NCBI GenBank assembly: GCA_963732415.1
Contig: CAVSZK010000019.1
Coordinates: 496,001 to 560,000, forward strand
Length of the DNA: 64,000 nucleotides
Reading direction: 5' to 3'
Source of the DNA: RPQJ01 sp963732415
GTDB taxonomy: Bacteria; Pseudomonadota; Gammaproteobacteria; Steroidobacterales; Steroidobacteraceae
Positions 47,978 through 57,084 of the stretch are shown piece after piece (the stretch's first letter is position 1; every line of letters begins with the position of its first letter). The translations under genes were made by a program, and so were the position numbers. The notes under the pieces are model-generated. The model made no database searches. It was not told where the DNA came from and saw nothing but the letters and a program-made list of their open reading frames with translations.

Positions 47978-49201
47978 TCAGGAGCCCTCGAGTTCCACCG
48001 CTGCGCCGTCCCGCAGCCGACGCGACGGATCGATCACCACGGACTCGCCGCCCTCGAGACCCTCCAGCACCGGGTACATGTCGCCGCTCTCCTTGCCGAG
48101 CTGGATCGCGCGCCTCTCGACCTTGCCGTCGCGCACCACCCAGGCCGAGCTCGTGGCGCCATCGCGCAGCACCGCGTTCGCCGGAATCGTTGGACGGCCC
48201 ACGGCTGCATTACCGGGCGCCTCGAGGAAGCGCACCTTGATGCCCATGTCGGGCAGGATGCGCGGGTCGAGCTGGTCGAAGGCGATGCGCACCCGCACCG
48301 TTGCCTTCTGCCGGTCCGCCGTCGGAACGATGCTTATGACATGGCCAGGTATGGTCCAGTCCGGATAGGCGTCGAGCACCGCCGCCACTGTCTGCCCATC
48401 GTGCACGCGATTGATGTAGGCCTCGTTGACGTCGACTTCGACCTCGCGCGACTCCATGTCCACGATCGTGGCGATGCCCGTGCGTGTGAATCCTCCACCG
48501 GCCGATATGGGCGACACAGTCTCGCCTGGTTGTGCATCTTTCGAGATCACGACGCCCGCGAACGGGGCGCGGATCGCCAGGTCGTCCACGCCCTGCTGCG
48601 CCAGCGCGACGCGGCTCTGGGCCACGCCCACCTCGGCCCTGGCGGCGCCAAGACGCGCCTCGATGGCGGCAACCTCTGCCTCCGACCCGTCCAGCACGCT
48701 CTGCGAAACGAGCTTGCGCTCGACGAGGCTCCTGTTGCGGGCCAGCGTACGACGTGCGTCGTCGAGCCGCACCTCGATCTCGCCTAGGCTGCTGCGCGCG
48801 GCCTCTAGGCTGCGGTACTCGACCTCGTACTGCGCCTTGGTCGTCGATGGATCAAGCCTAGCGAGCACCTGGCCCTGCTGCACGGCGGCCCCTTCCTCGA
48901 AGAGAACCTCTTCGATCCGCCCGGTGACCTTGGAACTCACGGTCGCGAGCCGACGGGCCACTACGTAGCCGGAGGCATTCAGTACCGCCCCGTCCGAGGC
49001 GCCAGCCGGCGCCTCGACCACGGCGGTGCGCACCTGGACTGCCGATCCAAGCAACCTCCAGGCGATGAACGCCGCAACGACCGCCGCGGCGACGGCCAGG
49101 ATCATCCAGCGCCGGCGGCCGGTACCCAACTGCTGGTAACGCTCCGGGTCCGAATTGCGGTCGAGCCGCAGGCTTTCGAGAGCGGCCTTGTCCAACGACA
49201 T
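47978..49201 (-). CDS. HlyD/MacA-type periplasmic adaptor
   Basis: A 407-residue membrane-fusion protein. One N-terminal transmembrane helix (about 31-50) is followed by a lipoyl-type half-motif (VTGRIEEVLFEEGAAVQQGQ), a coiled-coil hairpin (about 110-200), the second half (IRAPFAGVVISKDAQPGETV) and a beta-barrel domain. It is the first gene of the operon with the ATPase, two permeases and the YgjP-like peptidase. No outer-membrane channel gene is adjacent. Divergent from tatD. Confidence 0.93.
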   Translation of the reverse strand: MSLDKAALESLRLDRNSDPERYQQLGTGRRRWMILAVAAAVVAAFIAWRLLGSAVQVRTAVVEAPAGASDGAVLNASGYVVARRLATVSSKVTGRIEEVLFEEGAAVQQGQVLARLDPSTTKAQYEVEYRSLEAARSSLGEIEVRLDDARRTLARNRSLVERKLVSQSVLDGSEAEVAAIEARLGAARAEVGVAQSRVALAQQGVDDLAIRAPFAGVVISKDAQPGETVSPISAGGGFTRTGIATIVDMESREVEVDVNEAYINRVHDGQTVAAVLDAYPDWTIPGHVISIVPTADRQKATVRVRIAFDQLDPRILPDMGIKVRFLEAPGNAAVGRPTIPANAVLRDGATSSAWVVRDGKVERRAIQLGKESGDMYPVLEGLEGGESVVIDPSRRLRDGAAVELEGS

Positions 49202-49325
49202 GTGAATATCCGTTTCCTGGATTGTTACGGGCAGCGTGCGGGCGCGCGGCTGGCTAGAATGCAGGCCGTGGCGCGGAGCCCAGCGCGCGCCGCGAAGGCG
49301 CGAACATTATCATAGCGATCAATTC

Positions 49326-50153
49326 ATGACCCTTGTGCTGGCGGACATCGGACTCAACCTGGCGCACGACAGCTTCGACCATGACCGGGACGAAGTGGTT
49401 GCGGCGGCACTTGCCGCAGGGGTTCGCCACATGGTGGTCACCGGCAGCACGCTCGCGAGCACGCGCGCCGCCATCGACATGGCCCAGGCCGCTCCGGCGA
49501 TATTCCGGGCAACCGCCGGCATCCACCCGCACCACGCGCGCGAATTTCACGATGCGGACGTCGAGGAATTGCGCGGCCTGATGCAGGCTCCCGAGGTCGG
49601 GGCCGCCGGGGAATGCGGGCTCGATTACTTTCGCAATTTCTCGCCACACGCAGACCAGGAACGTGTATTCCGGCTGCAGCTCGAACTGGCCGCCGAGGCA
49701 GGGAAGCCGGTGTTCCTGCACCAGCGCGATGCTCATGACGCGTTCATCGCGATCCTGCGCGACTACCTGCCGCACCTCAAAGGCGCCGTGGCCCACTGCT
49801 TCACCGGCGACGAGCGCGAACTGCGCGACTACCTGTCGCTCGGGCTCTCCATCGGCGTCACCGGGTGGATCTGCGACGAACGCAGGGGGGCGCACCTGCG
49901 CGACGTCGTGCGCTCGATCCCCCTCGACCGCCTGATGCTCGAGACCGATGCGCCGTACCTGCTGCCCCGGGACCTCGAGCCGCGGCCGAAGTCACGGCGC
50001 AACGAGCCCCGCTACCTGCCACACATTCTCGAGACCGTTGCCGCCTGCCGCGGCGAGACACCCGCCGCAGTCGCGGAAGCAACGACCCGGAACGCGGTCG
50101 CATTCTTCGGTTTCCCACCTGAAAGCGTTTCGATGTCTCTTAATTTACATTAG
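49326..50153 (+). CDS. tatD: TatD family metal-dependent DNase
   Basis: A 275-residue TIM-barrel hydrolase (3'-5' exonuclease in E. coli). Visible are DIGLNLAHDSFDHDR, GIHPHHAREF, the GECGLDYFRNFSPHADQ signature, VFLHQRDAH, and the metal Asp in LMLETDAPYLLPRD. The ATG at 49326 gives the normal start; in-frame reading extends further upstream without homology. Confidence 0.93.
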   Translation: MTLVLADIGLNLAHDSFDHDRDEVVAAALAAGVRHMVVTGSTLASTRAAIDMAQAAPAIFRATAGIHPHHAREFHDADVEELRGLMQAPEVGAAGECGLDYFRNFSPHADQERVFRLQLELAAEAGKPVFLHQRDAHDAFIAILRDYLPHLKGAVAHCFTGDERELRDYLSLGLSIGVTGWICDERRGAHLRDVVRSIPLDRLMLETDAPYLLPRDLEPRPKSRRNEPRYLPHILETVAACRGETPAAVAEATTRNAVAFFGFPPESVSMSLNLH

Positions 50154-50187
50154 ACTTGATTCATAAATACTTGATTAGCATATCTAT

Positions 50188-51600
50188 ATGGACTACCAGA
50201 AAGCCCGCTCCCTGATCGATTCCACCTGGGACGAATCCATAGTCCCGGCACTGATGGACTACATTCGGATCCCGAACAAGTCGCCGAATTTCGATGCTGA
50301 CTGGGAGGCCCACGGCCACATGGAGGCTGCGGTCCAACTGATGCGCGGCTGGTGCGCGGCGAACGCGCCCGAAGGCGCGCTGGTGGAGGTCCTCCGGCTG
50401 CCGGGACGGACGCCGGTGCTGCTGGTTGACGTTCCCGGACAGGTCGACGACTGCGTGCTGATGTATGGGCACCTGGACAAGCAGCCGGAATTCACCGGCT
50501 GGTCAAATGGGCTGGAGCCCTGGACGCCGGTGCTGCGCGACGGGAAATTGTACGGCCGTGGTGGCGCAGATGACGGATACGCGGTGTTTGCGTCGCTGAC
50601 TGCGATCCGCGCATTGCGCGACCAGGGTATTCCCCATGGCCGCTGCGTGGTGCTGATCGAGGCCTGCGAGGAAAGCGGCAGCTACGATCTCGTGCACCAC
50701 CTGGATGCGCTCGGCGATCGGCTCGGCACTCCCACGCTGGTCGTCTGCCTGGATGCGGAGTGCGGCAACTACGAGCAGCTCTGGTGCACGACCTCGCTCA
50801 GGGGCAATGTCATTGCGACACTGACGGTGGAAGTGCTCACCGAAGGCGTCCACTCCGGTACCGCGAGCGGCATCGTGCCGTCCAGCGTGCGTGTGATCCG
50901 CGAGCTACTGGCCAGGGTCGAGGATGCGAGTTCGGGCGCCATCCTCGTCGAGGATCTGAACGTGCCGATCCCGCGGGACCGGCAAGTCCAGGCCCGCGCG
51001 GCGGCCGATGCGCTGGGCAGCGCGGTGTTCGAGAAGTTCCCGTTCCCGCCCGGCATGCGCGCGGTGTCGAACGACCCCTATGAACTGCTACTGAACAACA
51101 CCTGGCGGCCGACTCTCTGCGTGACCGGGGCGGACGGCATTCCCGCATGCAGCGCCGCCGGCAACACGCTGCGTCCCCAGACTACGCTTACGCTTTCGTT
51201 CCGGCTCGCGCCGACCATGGACCCGAAGACCGCTGCCGCAGCGCTGCGTGAGACGCTGCTGCGCGATCCGCCCTACGGCGCACGCGTCACGCTAGACGTG
51301 GAATCGGCGATGGGCGGATGGAACGCGCCAACGGTCGCGCCGTGGCTCGAGACGTCAATGCACGCAGCCTCGCAGGCGTTCTTTGGACGCGACGCGATGT
51401 ACATGGGCACGGGCGGCAGCATCCCGTTCATGGGCATGCTCGGCGAGAAGTTTCCCGGGACCCAGTTCCTGGTGACCGGCGTGCTTGGACCCCAGTCGAA
51501 TGCGCACGGGCCGAACGAGTTCCTGCACCTCGACACCGCCAGGCGGCTGACCGCCTGCGTGTCGCGAGTTCTTGCCGACCACGCCGCCCGCAATAAATAG
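50188..51600 (+). CDS. M20 family metallopeptidase
   Basis: A 470-residue zinc peptidase of the M20/M28 clan, probably a di- or carboxypeptidase. Metal and catalytic residues are YGHLDKQ (His95, Asp97), GRGGADDGYA (Asp128), EACEESGS (the Glu pair) and AHGPNEFLHLDT near the C-terminus. A lid/dimerisation domain is inserted in the middle. No Shine-Dalgarno precedes the ATG; the 50 nt upstream are AT-rich (TTTACA at 50144, TTGATT at 50156), so promoter and start lie close together. The stop codon lies in a palindrome. Confidence 0.93.
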   Translation: MDYQKARSLIDSTWDESIVPALMDYIRIPNKSPNFDADWEAHGHMEAAVQLMRGWCAANAPEGALVEVLRLPGRTPVLLVDVPGQVDDCVLMYGHLDKQPEFTGWSNGLEPWTPVLRDGKLYGRGGADDGYAVFASLTAIRALRDQGIPHGRCVVLIEACEESGSYDLVHHLDALGDRLGTPTLVVCLDAECGNYEQLWCTTSLRGNVIATLTVEVLTEGVHSGTASGIVPSSVRVIRELLARVEDASSGAILVEDLNVPIPRDRQVQARAAADALGSAVFEKFPFPPGMRAVSNDPYELLLNNTWRPTLCVTGADGIPACSAAGNTLRPQTTLTLSFRLAPTMDPKTAAAALRETLLRDPPYGARVTLDVESAMGGWNAPTVAPWLETSMHAASQAFFGRDAMYMGTGGSIPFMGMLGEKFPGTQFLVTGVLGPQSNAHGPNEFLHLDTARRLTACVSRVLADHAARNK

Positions 51601-51632
51601 GTGCCAGGCACCTATTTAAGGCACCTATTTAT
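51593..51632. repeat. GGTGCC-type palindrome between two convergent stops
   Basis: AAATAGGTGCC-AGGCACCTATTT (51595-51617) is a near-perfect palindrome with one central base. It is followed by a third copy of the arm, aGGCACCTATTTAT (to 51632). It contains the stop of the M20 gene and touches that of the NERD gene, so it probably ends both transcripts. From memory, GGTGCCAGGCACC units are REP-like in several proteobacteria; unchecked. Confidence 0.7.
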
Positions 51633-52216
51633 CAGCTGGCCAGCGGGTTCGGCTGGGCCACCGTCTTGATGTGTTCCCAGACCGGCGCGAAGGCCGCAGC
51701 TGCACCACCCGGGATGCGCCCCACGACCGGGAATTCCTCCTGCAGGGCATCGAGGCGCAACACGACATCCGGACGTCCCTTCGGGAATTCACCACGCATC
51801 GAGAATACGACGCGCCCTTCGACGGGTACCTCGCCGGCCAGGTGCCGAACGGCCGCCATGCGGTCGTACAGCATCGGCAACGGATTGGTGAACGTGAAAT
51901 GCCGTTTCGCCCCGAACACCGACCACTGCTCCATCTTTTCTCCCGCGAAGATGACACCGGGCACGTCGAACAGCTCTATCACCAGCAGCCCGCGCTGAGT
52001 GAGCAGCAAATAGTTGATGTGGACCTGCTCTCCGGTCCCGGTCGGCAACAGGACGTTGCGCAGTTCCTCGAATGCTACCGACGAGATCACATTGTCGATC
52101 GCGCGACGCGCCCTGCGCTGCTGGATCATTTCCCGGGCGAAGTACGCGGCGACGGCGACGAGTCCGAGCGCGAGTAGCACCCAGAGCCATGCAGGCAGGC
52201 CAAAGATCACATTCAT
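51632..52216 (-). CDS. NERD-domain membrane protein
   Basis: A 194-residue protein with an N-terminal transmembrane helix (about 7-26), a basic stretch, then a NERD (nuclease-related) domain (about 45-150): VLLPTGTGEQVHINYLLLTQRGLLVIELFDV. NERD domains resemble nuclease folds, but activity is rarely shown. The ATG at 52216 overlaps the thrC stop (ATGA), so it is translated as the fourth gene of the thr operon. No link to threonine synthesis is known to me. Confidence 0.85.
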   Translation of the reverse strand: MNVIFGLPAWLWVLLALGLVAVAAYFAREMIQQRRARRAIDNVISSVAFEELRNVLLPTGTGEQVHINYLLLTQRGLLVIELFDVPGVIFAGEKMEQWSVFGAKRHFTFTNPLPMLYDRMAAVRHLAGEVPVEGRVVFSMRGEFPKGRPDVVLRLDALQEEFPVVGRIPGGAAAAFAPVWEHIKTVAQPNPLAS

Positions 52217-53520
52217 GTCGCCTCCATGAGAACATGACGCAGGTCGTCGAGCCGCGGCTGCACGAACGCCTGAACGGACGGCAGGTCGAGCAGCGCGGCA
52301 AGCGCTGGCGGAACAGGTACCGCCGCGCCGATCAGAGGCTCGACGATATCGTTGAACTTGGCGGGATGCGCAGTCGCCACCAGCACCCAGCGTTCGTCGC
52401 GCCGTCGCCCGGGATCCAGCCCGCGATATGTGCAAGCGGCCGTAGCCGTGTGCGGACACCAGGTCTGGCCGAACGCCGCGTAATCGCGCTGGATCGTTGC
52501 ACGGATCTCGTCGTCGCTCACCGGCTGCGCCGACAGCAGGCGGCCGAGATCGTTCCAGCCGGGAAACAGCCAGCGCAGCCGCTCCATGTTGCTCGGGTTG
52601 CCCACGTCCATCGCGGACGCAAGGGTGGCAACGCTGGCGCGCGGACGCCATTCGCCCGTCCGCAGGTAGTCCGGAACAGTCGTATTGGCATTGCTCGCGA
52701 GCACGATGTCGCCGATCGGGAGCCCGCACTCGCGTGCCCAGACACAGGCGAGCGCGTTGCCGAGATTTCCGCTGGGAATGATGAAGTTTGCGGGCCGTCC
52801 GTCCCGCCTCGAAAGCTCCACGCTCGCGCTGGCGTAGTAGACCATCTGCGGCAACAGTCGCCCGGCATTGATGCTGTTGGCCGACGTCAGCTGCATGCCT
52901 GAAGTGAGCGCAGGATCCACGAAGGCTTCCTTCACCATGCGCTGGCAGTCGTCGAAGGTACCGTTTACGGCCAGCGTGCGGACATTGCCTCCCCAGCACG
53001 CAAGCTGCTTCTCCTGTCGCGCAGAGACCAGCCCGCGCGGATAGAGCACGACCACGTCCACCCACGGCCTGCCATGGAAAGCCGCTGCCACCGCGCCTCC
53101 GGTGTCGCCGGAGGTCGCCACCAGGATTGTCAGGCGCCTAGGATCCGTGCGCGGAATGCGCTCCAGCGACGCCGCGAGGAATCTGGCACCGAAGTCCTTG
53201 AACGCAGCGGTCGGGCCGTGGAACAACTCGAGCACGGACAGCGGGCCGTCGGCGCCGCGCAGTTCGACCAGCGGGGCGGGAAAATTGAAGGCCTCGCCGG
53301 CAGCCGCTGGAAGCACTTCCGCCATCACGTCGCCGTCGGCAAACGGCCCCAGCATCCGTGACGCAAGTTCGGCCAGCGACGCCGCGCCTGCAAGTCCATC
53401 CACGTCCAGCGCCGGCAGCGCATCCGGCACGTACAGCCCGCCGTCGGGCGCCAGGCCGCGCGAAATGGCCTCGCCAAGGCCGACGGCATGCGACGGGTCC
53501 CGTGTGCTCAGGAAGCGCAT
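52213..53520 (-). CDS. thrC: Threonine synthase
   Basis: PLP enzyme converting O-phosphohomoserine to threonine. It has 435 residues, with the PLP lysine in TAAFKDFGARF (Lys108), VATSGDTGGAV, and the phosphate-binding SGNLGNA. The start overlaps the thrB stop by one base and the stop overlaps the NERD gene start. Confidence 0.96.
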   Translation of the reverse strand: MRFLSTRDPSHAVGLGEAISRGLAPDGGLYVPDALPALDVDGLAGAASLAELASRMLGPFADGDVMAEVLPAAAGEAFNFPAPLVELRGADGPLSVLELFHGPTAAFKDFGARFLAASLERIPRTDPRRLTILVATSGDTGGAVAAAFHGRPWVDVVVLYPRGLVSARQEKQLACWGGNVRTLAVNGTFDDCQRMVKEAFVDPALTSGMQLTSANSINAGRLLPQMVYYASASVELSRRDGRPANFIIPSGNLGNALACVWARECGLPIGDIVLASNANTTVPDYLRTGEWRPRASVATLASAMDVGNPSNMERLRWLFPGWNDLGRLLSAQPVSDDEIRATIQRDYAAFGQTWCPHTATAACTYRGLDPGRRRDERWVLVATAHPAKFNDIVEPLIGAAVPVPPALAALLDLPSVQAFVQPRLDDLRHVLMEAT

Positions 53521-54461
53521 CAGTCGTCCACGACCCTTGCGCCTTCGCGCCCGATGTCCGACACCCAGCTGTCAGTCTCGAGTCCGTGCTTGCGGAACGC
53601 GGCCACCATCTCGAGGCGCACGTTCTCGGCATCGCCTTCCTCGGCCCAGGCGAACACCGTGGGGCCCGCTCCGGAGATCGAGCACCCGATCGCACCGGCG
53701 ATCAGCGCGCCCTGCTTTACTTCGACGAATCCCGGAATGAGCACCTGGCGCTGCGGCTCGATCACGACGTCGAGCAGAGACTCCCGCAGCAGCGGCAGGT
53801 CCGACGTGTAGCAACCCGAGAGAAAACCAGCCAGGTTCGCCTGCTGCCAGATGACGTCGGACAGTTCCACGGACTTGCGCAGAATCGCCCGCGCCTCGCG
53901 TGTCGCGAGCATCATGTGGGGGTGAACGATCACGCAACGAACGCACGCGGGCACCGGTATCTGTTTCACGAACGGGTTGTCGATGCCGACCGTCAGCACG
54001 AGCCCGCCAAACAGCGACGGCGCGATGTTGTCTACGTGAACCGACCCGCTGGCGACCGCCTCACCCTGCATCGCGAACTTGAGCAGCCGTGTCCGGTCGA
54101 GCGGCTCGTCCACCAGCGCCGCCGCGGCAACCACGGCAGCGACGGCCGAGGCCGCCGAACCACCAAGCCCGGACCCGAGCGGAATGCCCTTCTCGATTTC
54201 GAGTTCGAAGCCGAACGGCAGATCGAGCGACCTCTGCAGCGCAAGCGCGGCCATGCCCGCGGTATTTTTCTCCGTCTCGAGCGGCAGGTCTTTCACCACG
54301 CCAGTGATCGAACGGATCAGCACGCCGGGTTCCGGGCGCCGGGTGATGCGTACCCGGTCGCCGAGTGCTGGCACCGCGTGCCCGAGGATGTCGAAACCGA
54401 CCGCGACATTGCCGACGCTCGCCGGCGCGAATGCGGTTGCGCTCGCGCGCGTCGCGGTCAC
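53520..54461 (-). CDS. thrB: Homoserine kinase
   Basis: GHMP-family kinase, 313 residues. The N-terminal APASVGNVAVGFDILG and the ATP-binding GIPLGSGLGGSAASAVAAVV (about 89-108) are typical. It is coupled to thrA by a 4-nt overlap and to thrC by one base. Confidence 0.96.
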   Translation of the reverse strand: MTATRASATAFAPASVGNVAVGFDILGHAVPALGDRVRITRRPEPGVLIRSITGVVKDLPLETEKNTAGMAALALQRSLDLPFGFELEIEKGIPLGSGLGGSAASAVAAVVAAAALVDEPLDRTRLLKFAMQGEAVASGSVHVDNIAPSLFGGLVLTVGIDNPFVKQIPVPACVRCVIVHPHMMLATREARAILRKSVELSDVIWQQANLAGFLSGCYTSDLPLLRESLLDVVIEPQRQVLIPGFVEVKQGALIAGAIGCSISGAGPTVFAWAEEGDAENVRLEMVAAFRKHGLETDSWVSDIGREGARVVDD

Positions 54462-56947
54462 AACTTGGCCCCGAGGTAGGCGCAGACGCGCAACAGGTCG
54501 GCGAACACGCCGGCCGCCGTCACAGCCGGGCCGGCGCCCGGGCCCTGCACGATCAGTGGGTTCTGGTCGTAGCGCGCCGTCTGGAAGCGCACGATGTTGT
54601 CAGTGAGCGCGATGTTGGCAAACGGGTGTGAGGACGGAAGCTCCACGACGCCGACCTCGGCGCGACCATCGACCCCGACCGAACCCACGTAGCGAAGCAC
54701 ATTGCCGTTCGCACGCGCCGCTTCGAGGCGCGCGAGCATCGGCGCATCGAACTCCGCCAGGCGCTCGACGAACTCCTCGATGCCGCAACCAATGAGTTCG
54801 TCCGGCACCAGGCTTTCGACCGCGACGTCGGCGATCTCGAGCCTGAGCCCCATCTCGCGACCCAGGATGATCAGCTTGCGCGCCACGTCGGTACCCGAGA
54901 GATCATCGCGCGGATCCGGTTCCGTATATCCGAGCGATTTCGCCTGCCTCACGACCGAGGAAAAAGACTGGCTGCCGTCCCAGGTGTTGAAAAGGTACGC
55001 AAGAGTCCCGGAGAACATGCCTTCGATACGCCGGATCTCGTCGCCGGTCTCGCGCAGGTCGCGTAGCGTCTGGATCACCGGGAGCCCGGCGCCGACCGTG
55101 GCCTCATAGAGGTAATGCGACCCGGCCGCGCGGCGCGCGTCCTTCAGTCGCTCATAGTATTCGTAGCTCGCGCTGTTCGCCTTCTTGTTCGGAGTGACGA
55201 TGTGGATGCCTTCGGACAACCAGTGCGCATAGTGGCTGGCCACCTCAGCACTCGCGCTGCAGTCGACGATCACCGCGTGCGGAAACTGATCCGCATGCAC
55301 GTGGCTGGCGAACCGCTCGAGGTCGACGGGCCCCTCGCCCGCCGCGTACTCATCGCGCCAGCGTGCAAGGTCCATGGCGCCTTGCGTGAGCCTCATCGTC
55401 TTTGAGCCCGCGAGGCCGCGCACCCGGAGGTCGATCTTGAAATCCCGCCGGAGGCGCTCGACCTGCGAGGCGACCTGGTCGAGCAGCGCGCCGCCGACCA
55501 GCCCCGGGCCGATGAGCCCGATCGAGACCGTGTGGGCAGACAGGTAGAAGCTGGAGTGAACCGCACGCAGCGCTCGCGCGCTGCTGCGACCGTCGATCAC
55601 CACCGAGATGTTGCGCTCCGATGCGCCCTGCGCGATCGCGCGGACATTGACGCCGGCCGTGCTGAGCGCGCCGAACACCTGTGCGGCGACACCATGCGCG
55701 CCGGCCATGCCGTCGCCCACTACCGCGAGGATGCTGCAGCCGCGGTTGACCTCGATGCTCTGGATCTGTCCCTCGCGCAGTTCCGGGTCGAAAGCGCGGC
55801 GCACCACGCGCTCGGCTCGATCGGCCTCGACTTGGGGAACCGCGAAGCAGATCGAGTGCTCGGAGCTGCCCTGCGAGATCAGGATCACCGAGATCGCCTC
55901 TTCGCGCAGCGCACCGAACAGGCGATGCGCCGTGCCCGGCACGCCGATCATGCCGGCGCCCTCCAGGTCAATTAGCGCGATCTTCTCGACCGTCGTGATG
56001 CCCTTGACCAGCGGGTTCGGCGCGGTGCGATCCTGGATCACGGTGCCGGCCTTGTCGGGCGCGAAGGTGTTCCGGATCCAAATCGGGATGCGTTTCTGCA
56101 CCGCGGGCGCCATGGTCTGCGGGTGGATCACCTTGGCCCCGAAGTACGCGAGCTCCATGGCCTCGTTGTATGACAGCGCCTCGATGACCTGCGCTTCCGG
56201 GACCAGCCGCGGATCCGCGCTCAGCACGCCGTCCACGTCCGTCCAGATGACGATCTCCCTCGCATCGAGCAGCGAACCGAATATCGAGGCGGAGAAGTCG
56301 CTGCCGTTGCGCCCGAGCGTCGTCTGCAGGCCCTGGGTATCTGTAGCGATGAAGCCCGTCACCACCAGCGTCCCCGCGAAATCCGGGGCAACCTGTACGT
56401 GCAGGTGCTCGCGGGACTGCTCCCAGCGGATCGCCGGGCCAAGCGGGCCCCACTCGACCAGCAGGACCTTGCGGGCATCGAGCCATTGCACGTGCCCGAT
56501 CGACTGGCCACGCACGCGCAGCAGCCGCTCGAACATCCGGGTGGACCATAGCTCGCCGTAGCCGGAGATCAGGTCACGGAGCGTGGTAGAGGCCGACCGG
56601 ACCAGGCGCACCGCCTGGAGTATGCCGGCGATGTCCTGGCAATCCTGGTCGAGCTGCACGACGAACTCATCGTAGTTCGCCCCATCGAGGAGTTCGCGGG
56701 CCATGCCGACGTGACGCATCCGGAGGTCCTGGATACGGTCGTCGAGGGTGGGATCCTGCTGCTCCGCCAGCGACACCAGTGCCAGCAGGGAATCGGTAAC
56801 CCCCCTGCAGGCCGACAGGACGACCGCCTTGCGTGTTGAGGGGTCGTCCTCGACAATCTTTGCGACACGCTGCATGCAGCCGGCGTCTGCAACGCTGGAC
56901 CCGCCGAATTTATGGACCTTCCACGCTTCCACGATTTCTGGCTCCAT
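54458..56947 (-). CDS. thrA: Bifunctional aspartokinase / homoserine dehydrogenase I
   Basis: First and third steps of the threonine branch, 829 residues. The kinase domain (WKVHKFGGSSVADAG, FSASIFG) is followed by central ACT-type regulatory repeats (about 315-460) and the dehydrogenase (IGLIGPGLVGGALLDQV from about 475; LSGTDVARKLIILGREMGL). The ATG at 56947 has no Shine-Dalgarno and a hairpin just upstream. A GTG at 56932 with GGAG 9 nt before it is an alternative start that would still keep the whole kinase domain. No Thr/Ile-rich leader peptide was found. Confidence 0.95.
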   Translation of the reverse strand: MEPEIVEAWKVHKFGGSSVADAGCMQRVAKIVEDDPSTRKAVVLSACRGVTDSLLALVSLAEQQDPTLDDRIQDLRMRHVGMARELLDGANYDEFVVQLDQDCQDIAGILQAVRLVRSASTTLRDLISGYGELWSTRMFERLLRVRGQSIGHVQWLDARKVLLVEWGPLGPAIRWEQSREHLHVQVAPDFAGTLVVTGFIATDTQGLQTTLGRNGSDFSASIFGSLLDAREIVIWTDVDGVLSADPRLVPEAQVIEALSYNEAMELAYFGAKVIHPQTMAPAVQKRIPIWIRNTFAPDKAGTVIQDRTAPNPLVKGITTVEKIALIDLEGAGMIGVPGTAHRLFGALREEAISVILISQGSSEHSICFAVPQVEADRAERVVRRAFDPELREGQIQSIEVNRGCSILAVVGDGMAGAHGVAAQVFGALSTAGVNVRAIAQGASERNISVVIDGRSSARALRAVHSSFYLSAHTVSIGLIGPGLVGGALLDQVASQVERLRRDFKIDLRVRGLAGSKTMRLTQGAMDLARWRDEYAAGEGPVDLERFASHVHADQFPHAVIVDCSASAEVASHYAHWLSEGIHIVTPNKKANSASYEYYERLKDARRAAGSHYLYEATVGAGLPVIQTLRDLRETGDEIRRIEGMFSGTLAYLFNTWDGSQSFSSVVRQAKSLGYTEPDPRDDLSGTDVARKLIILGREMGLRLEIADVAVESLVPDELIGCGIEEFVERLAEFDAPMLARLEAARANGNVLRYVGSVGVDGRAEVGVVELPSSHPFANIALTDNIVRFQTARYDQNPLIVQGPGAGPAVTAAGVFADLLRVCAYLGAKL

Positions 56948-56950
56948 TTT

Positions 56951-56971
56951 GGCCGCCCACGCGGGCGGGCC
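56951..56971 (-). promoter_or_regulatory. GC hairpin just before the thrA start
   Basis: In the thrA mRNA sense, GGCCCGCCC, loop GCGT, GGGCGGCC with one bulged base, ending 4 nt before the annotated ATG. It covers the place where a ribosome binding site would lie. It could block initiation at the ATG, or the real start may be the downstream GTG. Confidence 0.4.
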
Positions 56972-57084
56972 GACCGATCGCCGACAGGCGACGGGTCAGG
57001 CCTGGCGTGGTCTGACGGGGGACACCTCGGTTTCGGGGCAAGTCACTCTATCTTCTTGCAGCGCGGCAGGCAAACTAGCCAGCG

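Noticed and set aside
56948..57084. Threonine-operon leader peptide and attenuator
   Set aside because: No short frame rich in Thr and Ile codons was found upstream of thrA; only a hairpin next to the start was visible.
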